Below are positions 55,678 through 64,000 of a stretch of 64,000 nucleotides of DNA, piece by piece. Numbering within the stretch: position 1 is the first letter of the stretch; the number at the start of each line of letters is the position of its first letter. Location: the NCBI GenBank assembly GCA_035260545.1, contig DATFUZ010000040.1:1-64000 (forward strand). Direction: 5' to 3'. The notes under the pieces are model-generated. The model had not been told where the DNA came from, did not search any database, and was given only the letters and a program-made list of their open reading frames with translations. Source of the DNA: DATDDB01 sp035260545 (GTDB lineage: Bacteria; Pseudomonadota; Gammaproteobacteria; Burkholderiales; Gallionellaceae). The position numbers were made by a program, and so were the translations under genes.

Positions 55678-57294
55678 ATGCTAAGACTCACCGAAATCAA
55701 GCTCCCGCTGGACCATAGCGAGGACGACCTGCAAGCGGCAATCCGCCAGCGCCTGGGCCTGGGGCCGGGCGTACCTCTCAGCTACGCCCTGTTCCGCCGC
55801 GGCTATGATGCGCGCAAGCCGTCGCGCATCCTGTTCATCTACACCGTGGATGTGGAGGTGGAAAACGAGGCCGCGCTGCTGGCAAGGAACATCAAACACG
55901 TCGGCCCCGCGCCCGACATGACATACCGTTTCGTGGCGCATGCGCCCGAAAACCTCACCGAGCGCCCGGTGGTGATCGGCATGGGTCCGTGCGGCATCTT
56001 CGCGGGCCTGCTGCTCGCACAAATGGGCTTCAGGCCCATCATCCTGGAACGCGGCAAAGCAGTGCGCGAGCGTACGAAGGATACGTGGGGACTGTGGCGC
56101 AAGGGAAAACTCAACCCGGAATCGAACGTGCAGTTCGGCGAGGGCGGTGCGGGAACTTTTTCCGACGGCAAGCTGCACAGCCAGATCAAGGACCCGAAAT
56201 TCTACGGACGCAAGGTGCTCACCGAGTTCGTCAAGGCGGGGGCTCCGGAAGAAATCCTGTATGTAAGCAAGCCGCACATCGGTACCTTCCGCCTGGTAGG
56301 CATGGTGGAGGAGATGCGCCACACCATAGAAGCGCTGGGCGGCGAGGTCCGCTTCCAGAGCCGGGTGGAGGATTTTGACATCGAGGAAGGCGCTGACGGA
56401 ACGAGGCAGGTGCGCGGCGTGGTGCTGGCCGATGGCGAGCGCATTGCCGCCCGCCACGTGGTGCTGGCGGTGGGCCACAGCGCGCGCGACACCTTCGAGG
56501 CGCTCTACAAGCGCGGGGTGCATATGGAAGCCAAGCCCTTCTCCATCGGCTTCCGCATCGAGCATCCGCAGTCTCTGATCGACCGCGCGCGTCTCGGTCC
56601 CAACGCGGGCAACCCGCAACTGGGCGCGGCCGACTACAAGCTGGTGCACCACGCCAGCAACGGGCGCTCGGTGTACAGCTTCTGCATGTGCCCCGGCGGC
56701 ACCGTGGTGGCTGCGACCTCGGAGGAAGGCCGCGTAGTAACCAACGGCATGAGCCAGTACTCGCGCAACGAGCGCAATGCCAACAGCGGGATCGTGGTCG
56801 GCATTACACCCGAGGATTATCCCGGCAATGCGCTTGCGGGCATCGCCTTCCAGCGCAAATGGGAAGAGCGTGCGTTTGATCTGGGCGGCGGGAACTACTG
56901 CGCGCCAGGCCAACGGGTGGGCGACTTCCTCGCAGGGCGGCCCTCCACCCATCTGGGCTCGGTGCAGCCCTCCTATACGCCCGGCGTGCACCTGGCCGAC
57001 CTTTCCACTGCCTTGCCCGACTATGCCATCGCCGCCATCCGCGAGGCCCTGCCCGCATTCGAAAAGCAGCTCAAGGGCTTCAGCATGGCGGACGCGGTCC
57101 TGACGGGGGTGGAGACACGCACCTCGTCGCCGGTCAGCATTCGCCGCGACCAAAGCTGCCAGAGCCTGAACACCCGCGGCCTCTACCCCGCGGGCGAAGG
57201 CGCAGGCTACGCGGGCGGCATCCTGTCGGCGGGTGTGGACGGCATCGAGATCGCCGAGGCCGTGGCGCTGGACATGGTGAGACAGGCAAGGTAA
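55678..57294 (+). CDS. FAD-dependent dehydrogenase (COG2509 type)
   Basis: 538 residues. The first 100 residues form a small alpha/beta domain (MLRLTEIKLPLDHSEDDLQAAIRQRLG), then a FAD site VVIGMGPCGIFAGLLLAQMGFRPIILERG, the long NVQFGEGGAGTFSDGKLHSQ block and the C-terminal FAD block GLYPAGEGAGYAGGILSAGVDGIEIAEAVA. This matches COG2509 uncharacterised dehydrogenases. The substrate is unknown. Confidence 0.9.
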   Translation: MLRLTEIKLPLDHSEDDLQAAIRQRLGLGPGVPLSYALFRRGYDARKPSRILFIYTVDVEVENEAALLARNIKHVGPAPDMTYRFVAHAPENLTERPVVIGMGPCGIFAGLLLAQMGFRPIILERGKAVRERTKDTWGLWRKGKLNPESNVQFGEGGAGTFSDGKLHSQIKDPKFYGRKVLTEFVKAGAPEEILYVSKPHIGTFRLVGMVEEMRHTIEALGGEVRFQSRVEDFDIEEGADGTRQVRGVVLADGERIAARHVVLAVGHSARDTFEALYKRGVHMEAKPFSIGFRIEHPQSLIDRARLGPNAGNPQLGAADYKLVHHASNGRSVYSFCMCPGGTVVAATSEEGRVVTNGMSQYSRNERNANSGIVVGITPEDYPGNALAGIAFQRKWEERAFDLGGGNYCAPGQRVGDFLAGRPSTHLGSVQPSYTPGVHLADLSTALPDYAIAAIREALPAFEKQLKGFSMADAVLTGVETRTSSPVSIRRDQSCQSLNTRGLYPAGEGAGYAGGILSAGVDGIEIAEAVALDMVRQAR

Positions 57295-57307
57295 TTCCCG
57301 GGCCGAA

Positions 57308-57679
57308 ATGACTGCCTTGCTGAAGCACCTGCATATCACCTGCGTGGCCCTCAGCTATACCCTGTTCTTCCTGCGCGGCGTATGGATGCTGCGCGCCTCT
57401 CCCCTCATGCAGCAACGCTGGGTGAAGATCGCCCCCCATACCGTGGACACCCTGCTCCTCGCCAGCGCCATCGCCCTCGCCTGGCATCTCGGCATTTCCC
57501 CCTTATCCCACCCCTGGCTGATGGCCAAGATAATCGCGCTGCTTCTCTATATCGGGCTCGGCTTCATCGCCATGCGCTTCGGCCGCACCCGGCGCACGCG
57601 CCTAGCGGCCTGGCTGCTGGGACAGGGGGTGTTTTCCTATATTGTCGCAGTGGCGATCACCATGGAGGTGGTACCGTGA
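57308..57679 (+). CDS. SirB-family membrane protein
   Basis: 123 residues with four membrane helices, starting LLKHLHITCVALSYTLFFLRGVWMLR, which is the SirB2 signature (HxxxVxLSxxLFxLRG). The role of the family is poorly known. It follows the flavoprotein by 13 bases on the same strand and is likely co-transcribed. Confidence 0.87.
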   Translation: MTALLKHLHITCVALSYTLFFLRGVWMLRASPLMQQRWVKIAPHTVDTLLLASAIALAWHLGISPLSHPWLMAKIIALLLYIGLGFIAMRFGRTRRTRLAAWLLGQGVFSYIVAVAITMEVVP

Positions 57680-57705
57680 AGGCGTAGGTCTTCCCGGCGG
57701 CACGT

Positions 57706-58590
57706 TTAGTGCCTCGTCTCCCCGACATCGGGCGAAATGCCCTCGGTGAACAGCATGGCCGCATCAACGGGATCGAACTCGTAACGCTGATTGCAGAATT
57801 CGCAGTGTATCTCCACTCTACCCTGCTCTTCCACGATGCCTTCGATCTCTTCCTGGCCGAGCATCTTGAGCATGGCAGCGACTTTCTCGCGCGAGCAGCC
57901 GCAATGAAATGAAACCGGCTGCGCCTCGAACAGGCGAACGTCTTCTTCGTGATACAGGCGGTGCAGGAGTTCCAGGGTGGGAAGCTGGAGCAGTTCCTCG
58001 CGCTTGAGGGTCTCGCCCAGTTTGGTGACGCGGTCCCAGGCGTCTGGATCATGCGATTGCTGTTCCGGAAGCTTCTGCAGCAGCATGCCGGCCGCGCCGT
58101 GCTCATCCGCCGCGAGCCAGAGCCGTGTTTCGAGTTGCTCGGAGCGTGCCATGTAGTGCTGCAGGATGTCGGCGACGCTGCCGCCTTCCAGCGCAACGAT
58201 ACCCTGATAGGCTTGGGCGCCGCTCTTGGGATCGAGGGTGATGACGAAGCGCCCGTCGCCCACCATTTCCGCAAGGTCGCCGTGCAGTTCGCCTTCCCAC
58301 TTGGCTGTGGCGCGCAACTGCAGGTCGCCGGTGCACTCCACCACTAGCAGCTTGATTGCGCCCTTGCCCTGGATTTGCAGGATGAGCGAGCCCTGCAGCT
58401 TGAGCGTGGCAGCAAGCAACACTGCCGCGGCGCTAAGCTCACCCATCAACTGCACCAGTACCGGCGGGTAATTATGGCGTTCCAGCACGGTGCGCCAGGC
58501 GGCATCGAGGTGGACTCTTTCGCCGCGGATGGCGGCATTTTCAAACAGAAAGCGATGCAGCGCATCGGGTTGGTGTTTCATGCGGCGCAT
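57706..58590 (-). CDS. hslO: Hsp33 redox-regulated chaperone
   Basis: 294 residues. The N-terminal domain has FENAAIRGERVHLDAAWRTVLERHNYP and GKGAIKLLVVEC. The C-terminal zinc centre has CGCSREKV and CEFCNQRYEF (CxC and CxxC), which hold zinc when reduced and form disulfides under oxidative stress, switching on holdase activity. The start at 58590 has a weak AGG; an ATG at 58581 is also possible. It is divergent from greB. Confidence 0.95.
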   Translation of the reverse strand: MRRMKHQPDALHRFLFENAAIRGERVHLDAAWRTVLERHNYPPVLVQLMGELSAAAVLLAATLKLQGSLILQIQGKGAIKLLVVECTGDLQLRATAKWEGELHGDLAEMVGDGRFVITLDPKSGAQAYQGIVALEGGSVADILQHYMARSEQLETRLWLAADEHGAAGMLLQKLPEQQSHDPDAWDRVTKLGETLKREELLQLPTLELLHRLYHEEDVRLFEAQPVSFHCGCSREKVAAMLKMLGQEEIEGIVEEQGRVEIHCEFCNQRYEFDPVDAAMLFTEGISPDVGETRH

Positions 58591-58684
58591 GATACCACGC
58601 CTGCCAGGTCACGGCCGATGCAACCAATGGCGGGGCTGGCTGTCATATAATCCATTGTTTACCGAATTTGGCGGCAACACAGGC

Positions 58685-59251
58685 ATGAGCAAGGCATTTA
58701 CCCGCGAGACCGACGGCGAGGAAGACGATGAGGGCATGGAGCCCGCGCTGAAACTGCCGCCGGGCACGAAGAATTACATCACGCCCGCGGGCCACCAGCG
58801 CCTGCGCGACGAACTGGAACACCTGTGGAAGGTGGAGCGCCCGGCACTGGTGCAGACCGTGGCGTGGGCCGCGTCCAACGGCGACCGCTCAGAGAATGGC
58901 GACTATATCTACGGCAAGAAGCGCCTGCGCGAGATCGACCGCCGCATCCGCTTCCTGTCGAAGCGCCTGGATCACGCCGAGGTGGTGGACCCCGCCCTGC
59001 GGGGGGACTGCGACCAGGTGTTTTTCAGCGCAACGGTGACCGTGTGCCACGGCAATGGCGAGGAAAAGACGTACAGCATCGTCGGGGTGGACGAAGCCGA
59101 TCCCGGCCGCGGCCTGATCAGCTGGGTATCACCGCTGGCGCGCGCCTTGTTCAAGGCACGCCGCGACGACGTGGTGACGCTGCAGGTGCCGGGCGGGCGG
59201 GACGAGCTGGAGATCGTGGAGGTCAGCTACCGCGCCATCAGCCTGGACTGA
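58685..59251 (+). CDS. greB: Transcription elongation factor GreB
   Basis: 188 residues from the ATG at 58685; the frame opens further up without homology. An acidic N-terminal extension (EEDDEGMEP) is followed by NYITPAGHQRLRDELEHLWKVERPALVQTVAWAASNGDRSENGDYIYGKKRLREIDRRIRFL, the GreB coiled coil whose tip acidic residues stimulate RNA cleavage by stalled RNA polymerase, and the C-terminal FKBP-like domain. A TATAAT lies at 58646-58651. Longer than the usual 158-160 residues because of the acidic extension. Confidence 0.95.
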   Translation: MSKAFTRETDGEEDDEGMEPALKLPPGTKNYITPAGHQRLRDELEHLWKVERPALVQTVAWAASNGDRSENGDYIYGKKRLREIDRRIRFLSKRLDHAEVVDPALRGDCDQVFFSATVTVCHGNGEEKTYSIVGVDEADPGRGLISWVSPLARALFKARRDDVVTLQVPGGRDELEIVEVSYRAISLD

Positions 59252-59280
59252 ACAGGCCAACAGGCGGGCGCCGGCGCCGA

Positions 59281-59463
59281 TCACTGCGTCTGCTGGTCTA
59301 TTGCCTGTTTCTGCTGCTGGGTATTCTGCTGCTGCAGGCCGTTCACCTGCTTGGCCTGGTCGAGAGTTTGCCGCTCCTTTTGCAGGATAGGCTTGTTGTC
59401 CTGCCCCTTGCCGCACGCGGCCAGGGCCAGCACGCCCAGCAGAATGAGATATGATGGTTTCAT
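59281..59463 (-). CDS. Small lipoprotein, Gln-rich
   Basis: 60 residues from the ATG at 59463, eight bases after GGGAG. The lipobox LALAAC is clear; the mature part is short and rich in Gln and Lys (QVNGLQQQNTQQQKQAIDQQTQ) and would form a coiled coil, like Lpp-type small lipoproteins. No assigned family. It is convergent with greB. Confidence 0.7.
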   Translation of the reverse strand: MKPSYLILLGVLALAACGKGQDNKPILQKERQTLDQAKQVNGLQQQNTQQQKQAIDQQTQ

Positions 59464-59848
59464 TTTTGACACTCCCTGTCTTTATGTGCTCACGACACGC
59501 GGTGCAGAAAGCACCGCCGCATGTGTCGATTTTACCCGAGTAGCGGCATGTAGTCCGCAATTGTTGCCATTTAGCCGCGATCTTCGATGCATGAATGCGC
59601 CGGCGGCCCCCACTGCGGCCAGCATGTGGCTTAATGCATACGCATCGCACGCGGCTATTCCATCGAATAGGCAAAAGTAATACCATGACCCTGCTGATTT
59701 TCCGTAGCGCCCGGGTACGAACGGGCAGTATCGACGCCCATTCCCGTTTCAGATTTGCGGTTTAACACGGCATCTGCAAGGGTCGCCCGGCCGCATCGCA
59801 CAAGTGGCCAGGCATCGCGTCGGCCCTAACGCTTTTTGATCGAACACC
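59464..59848. other. 385-bp intergenic region before moeA
   Basis: I see no gene here. CATTCCATCGAATAG and ATGTGGCTTAATGCATA are AT-rich patches; a moeA promoter must lie in it but is not recognisable. No good hairpin-plus-T terminator is present. Confidence 0.6.
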
Positions 59849-61114
59849 ATGAACACAATCGACAACAGCGGCATGCTGCCGCCGCTCTCCGCGATGGAAG
59901 ACTACGATCCCGATGCGATGCCGGTGACCCAGGCGCGCCGTTTCATCCGCCAGTTCCTGCGGCCGGTGGCCGAGGATGAAACAGTCTCGGTTCAGGATGC
60001 CTTTCAACGCACCCTGTCGCGCGATATTCCGTCGCCGATGAACGTTCCGCCGCACGACTACTCTGCGATGGACGGCTATGCATTGCGCCACGCCGATCTG
60101 GCGGCGGGCCGCACGGTGTTTTCGGTGGCGGGCAACAGCCTCGCCGGCCATCCTTACACCGGCGCGGTGCCGGCCGGCGCATGCGTGCGCATCATGACCG
60201 GCGCGCTTATTCCCCCGGGTTGCGATACCGTGGTGATGCAGGAGCAAGTCACAGTGGACGGCGTCGATGCCGTCATCGGCGGCAGCCACAAGCCGGGTGA
60301 AAACATCCGCCGCGTGGGCGAAGACATCCGGCAGGGCGAGATCGCCCTGTCCCGCGGCCAGCGCATGGGAGCTGCCGAAATGGGCCTGCTGGCCTCGCTG
60401 GGGCTGGCCGAGGCCCGCGTTTTCCGCAAGTTGCGGGTCGCGATCTTTTCCACCGGGGACGAATTGCTGGAGCCCGGCATTCCCGCCGAAGCCGGACACA
60501 TCTATGACAGCAACCGCTATACCCTGCGCGGCCTGCTGAGCGAGCTGGGCGGCGCGGAGCTTCTGGACCTGGGCAGCATCCGCGATGACCGCGCAGCGAT
60601 CAGGGCGGCGCTGCTCGATGCCGCTGCGCGCGCCGATGTCATCATCACCAGCGGCGGCGTCTCGGTGGGCGAGGCCGACTACATCAAGCAGCTGCTGGCC
60701 GAGGTGGGCGACGTGGTGTTCTGGAAAATCGCGATGAAGCCCGGGCGCCCGCTGGCCTACGGCCGCATCGGCAACAGCCATTTCTTCGGGCTGCCGGGCA
60801 ACCCGGTGGCAGTGATGGTGACGTTCAAACAGTTCGTGACCGATGCCCTGCAGGCGCTGATGGGCAGGGCGCCGGCGGCGGGCTTCACGTTCCGCGCGAC
60901 CTGCACCGAACGGATCCGCAAGGCGCCGGGCCGCGTGGAGTTCCAGCGCGGCATCCTGTCGCAGGATGCCGGCGGCGCATTGTCGGTGCGCACCACCGGG
61001 GCGCAGGGTTCCGGCATGCTCAGCTCCATGAGCCGGGCAAACTGTTTTATCGTGTTGCCGATGGATCAGGGCAATGTCGAAGCGGGAAGCACCGTGGAGG
61101 TGCAACTGCTGTAA
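59849..61114 (+). CDS. moeA: Molybdopterin molybdotransferase
   Basis: 421 residues. Family motifs: SPMNVPPHDYSAMDGYALR, IMTGALIPPGCDTVVMQE, FSTGDELLEPG, DSNRYTLRGLL, VIITSGGVSVGEADYIKQLL and FFGLPGNPVAVMVTF. It inserts molybdate into adenylylated molybdopterin. An extra N-terminal stretch of 25 residues (SAMEDYDPDAMPVTQARR) is normal for proteobacterial MoeA. The following Ser/Thr kinase begins 46 bases later. Confidence 0.96.
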   Translation: MNTIDNSGMLPPLSAMEDYDPDAMPVTQARRFIRQFLRPVAEDETVSVQDAFQRTLSRDIPSPMNVPPHDYSAMDGYALRHADLAAGRTVFSVAGNSLAGHPYTGAVPAGACVRIMTGALIPPGCDTVVMQEQVTVDGVDAVIGGSHKPGENIRRVGEDIRQGEIALSRGQRMGAAEMGLLASLGLAEARVFRKLRVAIFSTGDELLEPGIPAEAGHIYDSNRYTLRGLLSELGGAELLDLGSIRDDRAAIRAALLDAAARADVIITSGGVSVGEADYIKQLLAEVGDVVFWKIAMKPGRPLAYGRIGNSHFFGLPGNPVAVMVTFKQFVTDALQALMGRAPAAGFTFRATCTERIRKAPGRVEFQRGILSQDAGGALSVRTTGAQGSGMLSSMSRANCFIVLPMDQGNVEAGSTVEVQLL

Positions 61115-61160
61115 CAGGCCGCAGGCGCGGCCACGAGCGCAAACCTGAAGGGGAACTGAC

Positions 61161-62858
61161 ATGGCAAGCCATCTGGGGCGCTATGAAATCCTGGAGGAAC
61201 TGGGCCGCGGGTCCATGGGCGTGGTTTACCGGGCGAACGATCCTCTCATCGGCCGCCAGGTGGCGATCAAGACCGTCAATCTGCACGATCTGGCCCCCGA
61301 AAAGCGCAAGGAATACGAAACGCGCTTTCATCAGGAGGCGAAAGCGGCCGGGTCGCTGAATCATCCCAACATCGTCACCATATACGACCTGGGCAGGTCC
61401 GGCGATGAGGTCTTCATTGCGATGGAGTTGCTCGAAGGCCGGCAACTGCACGACGATACCACCGAATTTCCGCGCCTGCCCCCCGCCGAAGCGCTGGAGA
61501 TAGCCGCCCAGGTGGCGGACGGACTGGCATACGCCCACCGTGGCGGCATTGTGCATCGTGACATCAAGCCCTCCAACATCATGCTGGTCGGGGAGCACCT
61601 CGCCAAGATCGCCGACTTCGGCATCGCCCAGATAAGCGCTCCGCTGATCTCCACACGCACTGGCATGATCATCGGCTCGCCGCTGTACATGTCCCCGGAG
61701 CAGATCCTGTCGTCGGGCACCGACGCCCGCTCCGACATCTTTTCACTGGGCATCGTGCTCTACCAGATGCTGACGGGACAGCGCCCGTTCAGCGGCAACG
61801 ACGCCCATTCCGTGATGTACAAGATCGTCAATGAAGAACCGCCCAGCCTTGGTTCCCACCACGGGAACTTCCCGCCCGCGCTGGAAGCCATCGTTTCCCG
61901 GTGCCTGGCGAAAAAGCCCCAGGACAGATACCAGGATGCGGGTGAACTGGCGAATGACCTGCGCGCATGCCGCAACCAGTTGCTGGGCATCCCTGCAACG
62001 ACAGGGTATTCCGCGCTGATGGGCGCCCAGCTCAAGCGCATGGCCAGCCCCGGTGCCGTGCCTCCGTGGCTGCTTGCCGCGGCGTTCGTTTCCATCGGAC
62101 TGATCTTCATGTTCGATCTGTCCACTGGCGATGCCACGCAGATGCACCTGCTGTACATATTCCCGCTGGTCCTGATCAGCTACCACTGCAGGCAGGTCAA
62201 ACTGGTCTATGCGGCGGTCGGGCTGGCGCTGGTGCTGCAGGGCGTCATCCTCATCGGCTTTTCGACACTGTCACCGTTCTCCAGGGCCCTGCTGGCGCTG
62301 CTCGCCATGCCGTCCAACGTGCTGATCGCCTACATCGCGCGGGTCGCGCGCGCAAACTTTCTCGCCATCGACCATCTCGCACCCTACGACGACCTGACCG
62401 GGCTATACAACCGTACCCTGTTTGAATCGCTGACCGAACTCGAAGTCTCGCGGCAACAGCGCAGCCACGGCGCGTTTTCCCTCGCGGTGGTCACGATCGC
62501 CAACCTCGCCGAGGTAAGGCGGACGAACGGCCCGCAAGCTGTGGATGGCGCGGTGCGGCTGCTTGCCAAGATCCTGCGCGAGCATATCCGCCACAGCGAT
62601 ATCGCCGCCCGCATTGCCGAGGATAAATTCGCCATCATGATGCCGGACACCGGAGCCGCGGGCTGTGATCTGTTCTGCAGACAGATCGCCGTGAAGATCA
62701 AGACCCTGATGCGCAAGGCTGCCGTTCCGGCCATCGTCCGCATCGGACATGTCACGCCGGACCAGGCGCCCGCATCCGCCGCCGAACTGTTCGACCGCGC
62801 GGACGGCACAATGCATGATACGCGCGACAATGCCGGCAAAGATGCGGCTGCCAGGTGA
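61161..62858 (+). CDS. Ser/Thr kinase fused to membrane and degenerate GGDEF domains
   Basis: 565 residues. The kinase (7-270) has GRGSMGVVY, Lys37 in VAIK, HRDIKPSNIM (132-141), ADFG (151-154) and SPLYMSPEQ, so it should be active. Four hydrophobic segments follow (about 305-390). The C-terminus starts with DDLTGLYNRTLFESLTELE, the normal opening of a diguanylate cyclase domain, but the active loop is RIAEDKFAIMMPDT where GGDEF is expected, so cyclase activity is unlikely. The protein would link phosphorylation with nucleotide binding. Preceded by GAAGGGGAACTGAC. Confidence 0.88.
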   Translation: MASHLGRYEILEELGRGSMGVVYRANDPLIGRQVAIKTVNLHDLAPEKRKEYETRFHQEAKAAGSLNHPNIVTIYDLGRSGDEVFIAMELLEGRQLHDDTTEFPRLPPAEALEIAAQVADGLAYAHRGGIVHRDIKPSNIMLVGEHLAKIADFGIAQISAPLISTRTGMIIGSPLYMSPEQILSSGTDARSDIFSLGIVLYQMLTGQRPFSGNDAHSVMYKIVNEEPPSLGSHHGNFPPALEAIVSRCLAKKPQDRYQDAGELANDLRACRNQLLGIPATTGYSALMGAQLKRMASPGAVPPWLLAAAFVSIGLIFMFDLSTGDATQMHLLYIFPLVLISYHCRQVKLVYAAVGLALVLQGVILIGFSTLSPFSRALLALLAMPSNVLIAYIARVARANFLAIDHLAPYDDLTGLYNRTLFESLTELEVSRQQRSHGAFSLAVVTIANLAEVRRTNGPQAVDGAVRLLAKILREHIRHSDIAARIAEDKFAIMMPDTGAAGCDLFCRQIAVKIKTLMRKAAVPAIVRIGHVTPDQAPASAAELFDRADGTMHDTRDNAGKDAAAR

Positions 62859-62946
62859 CATCCCGCTTGCAGCCGCAACAAAAAAATGTTTTGATACCCA
62901 ATTCTCAAAACAGAAGAACAATGCGTGAGGTATCGGGGAAAACGGC

Positions 62947-63921
62947 ATGAAGACCAGACTTGGGCGCTACGAAATCATTGAAACACTGGGGCGCGGCTCG
63001 ATGGGCGTGGTCTACAAGGCGCGGGATCCGCTGATAGACCGCGTGGTCGCGGTCAAGGCAATCGACCTGCATGCGCTGCCTCCCGAGGAGAAGCAGCGCT
63101 ACGAGGCGCGCTTCCGTCAGGAAGCCATGGCCGCCGGCCGCCTCAGCCACCCCAATCTGGTGACCATCCACGACCTGGGTGAAAGCGACGACGTGGCGTT
63201 CATCGCCATGGAGTTCCTGGAAGGCGAGGAAATCGGCAAGCTCCGCAGCCTGTCGGTGGACGATGCGCTCAACATCGCCATCCAGGCGGCGGCCGGCCTG
63301 CATTACGCGCACGAGCACGGCATCGTGCACCGCGACATCAAGCCGGCCAACATCATGCTGCTCAAGAACAACCAGGTGAAGGTCTGCGATTTCGGCATCG
63401 CCAGAATGGCGTCGCCGCTGCTGCACACCCGCACCGGCATCATCATGGGCTCGCCGCTCTACATGGCGCCCGAGCAAATTCTGAGCAAGCCGGTGGACAA
63501 CCGCTCCGACATTTTCTCGCTGGGCATCGTGATCTATGAAATGCTGACGGACGCCACGCCGTTTTCGGCGAGCACCAGCGACAAGGTCATGCGCGCCATC
63601 GTGACCGAGACCCCGCCCCTGCCCAGCACCCGGAACCCGGCGGTGACCGGCATGCTGGACGACATCGTGATGAAGTGCCTGGCCAAGAATCCCGAGGACC
63701 GCTACCAGGACGCCGGGCAGTTGGAAAATGACCTGCGTGTGTGCCGCGGCATCCTGCTGCAGTCACAGACCGGCGCGGAACACCACAAGCATTATTTCAT
63801 CGGGCACGGCGCAGGACGCGGCGGGAAACTGACGACCTTCTGGCTGGCCGTCATCATCCTGGGAACCGCGGTCGCCTCGATCGCCCTCTACGAACTGATC
63901 CGGCACCTCTACGGGCGCTGA
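62947..63921 (+). CDS. Ser/Thr protein kinase with C-terminal membrane anchor
   Basis: 324 residues. The kinase is closely similar to the previous one (GRYEI(I/L)E, GRGSMGVVYKARDPLIDR, VAVKAIDLHALPPEEKQRYEARFRQEA, IVHRDIKPANIM, CDFGIA, SPLYMAPEQILS). After the kinase a single membrane helix (FWLAVIILGTAVASIALYELI) ends the protein, placing the kinase in the cytosol and only a very short tail in the periplasm. It lies 88 bases after the first kinase and looks like a tandem duplicate. Confidence 0.9.
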   Translation: MKTRLGRYEIIETLGRGSMGVVYKARDPLIDRVVAVKAIDLHALPPEEKQRYEARFRQEAMAAGRLSHPNLVTIHDLGESDDVAFIAMEFLEGEEIGKLRSLSVDDALNIAIQAAAGLHYAHEHGIVHRDIKPANIMLLKNNQVKVCDFGIARMASPLLHTRTGIIMGSPLYMAPEQILSKPVDNRSDIFSLGIVIYEMLTDATPFSASTSDKVMRAIVTETPPLPSTRNPAVTGMLDDIVMKCLAKNPEDRYQDAGQLENDLRVCRGILLQSQTGAEHHKHYFIGHGAGRGGKLTTFWLAVIILGTAVASIALYELIRHLYGR

Positions 63922-63933
63922 ACCGCCCCTGCC

Positions 63934-64000
63934 TTACAAATCAGCCAACGGGCTGTCGGCAAGCTTGTCGTCGTGGGTGCGCAGCTGCGCCACCACCTCG
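63934..64000 (-). CDS. Unidentified gene, C-terminal end (partial)
   Basis: The minus strand ends in ...EVVAQLRTHDDKLADSPLADL followed by TAA at 63936-63934. Only these 21 residues are inside the window and they match no family I know. It converges on the kinase gene. Confidence 0.5.
   Translation of the reverse strand, partial: EVVAQLRTHDDKLADSPLADL

Overview
The window is a GC-rich chromosomal segment from a betaproteobacterium. The order thrS-infC-rpmI-rplT-pheS-pheT-ihfA-merR-tRNA-Pro, the dapA-bamC pair and the protein signatures all fit that class. A Nitrosomonadales-like host is my inference; nothing here fixes genus or species. I see no rRNA genes, no CRISPR array and no complete insertion sequence.

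Layout. Positions 1-642 hold the 3' end of trxB and an Smr-domain gene. Positions 662-10832 are a minus-strand run of a Lon-family protease, an Hsp70, a small ferredoxin-fold protein, DnaJ, archease, RtcB, nicotinamidase and nicotinate phosphoribosyltransferase. It reads as a proteostasis, RNA-repair and NAD-salvage unit. A 369-bp IS5-type MITE is inserted 28 bp upstream of dnaJ, which itself appears to start with ATT. A BCAM0308-family zinc protein diverges from the unit. Next come glnB and an inducible-mutagenesis operon (UvrD-like helicase, imuA, imuB, dnaE2) with a near-consensus promoter that overlaps a LexA-like palindrome. Positions 19887-28988 are core translation and housekeeping genes, with infC apparently starting at ATA. 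Positions 29023-37119 carry dapA, an SDR enzyme, a four-gene TRAP transporter with a TatT lipoprotein, and tex.

Positions 37236-45633 look accessory. They begin with an AT-rich 1215-residue KAP/YobI-like membrane P-loop NTPase, the best candidate here for a poorly described (possibly defence) system. Two small paralogous genes with duplicated promoters follow, one carrying an apparent frameshift, among genes for a cytochrome c lipoprotein, an SRPBCC protein, a glutathione transferase and several DUF proteins. Positions 45724-64000 return to mixed housekeeping and signalling: a PilZ-type protein, a hybrid histidine kinase, a patatin, a DUF4139 protein, gamma-glutamyltransferase, YjbQ, a COG2509 flavoprotein, SirB, Hsp33, GreB and MoeA. 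Two tandem Ser/Thr kinases close the window, the first fused to a membrane segment and a degenerate GGDEF domain.

Functions were assigned by reading motifs by eye; no database search was run.
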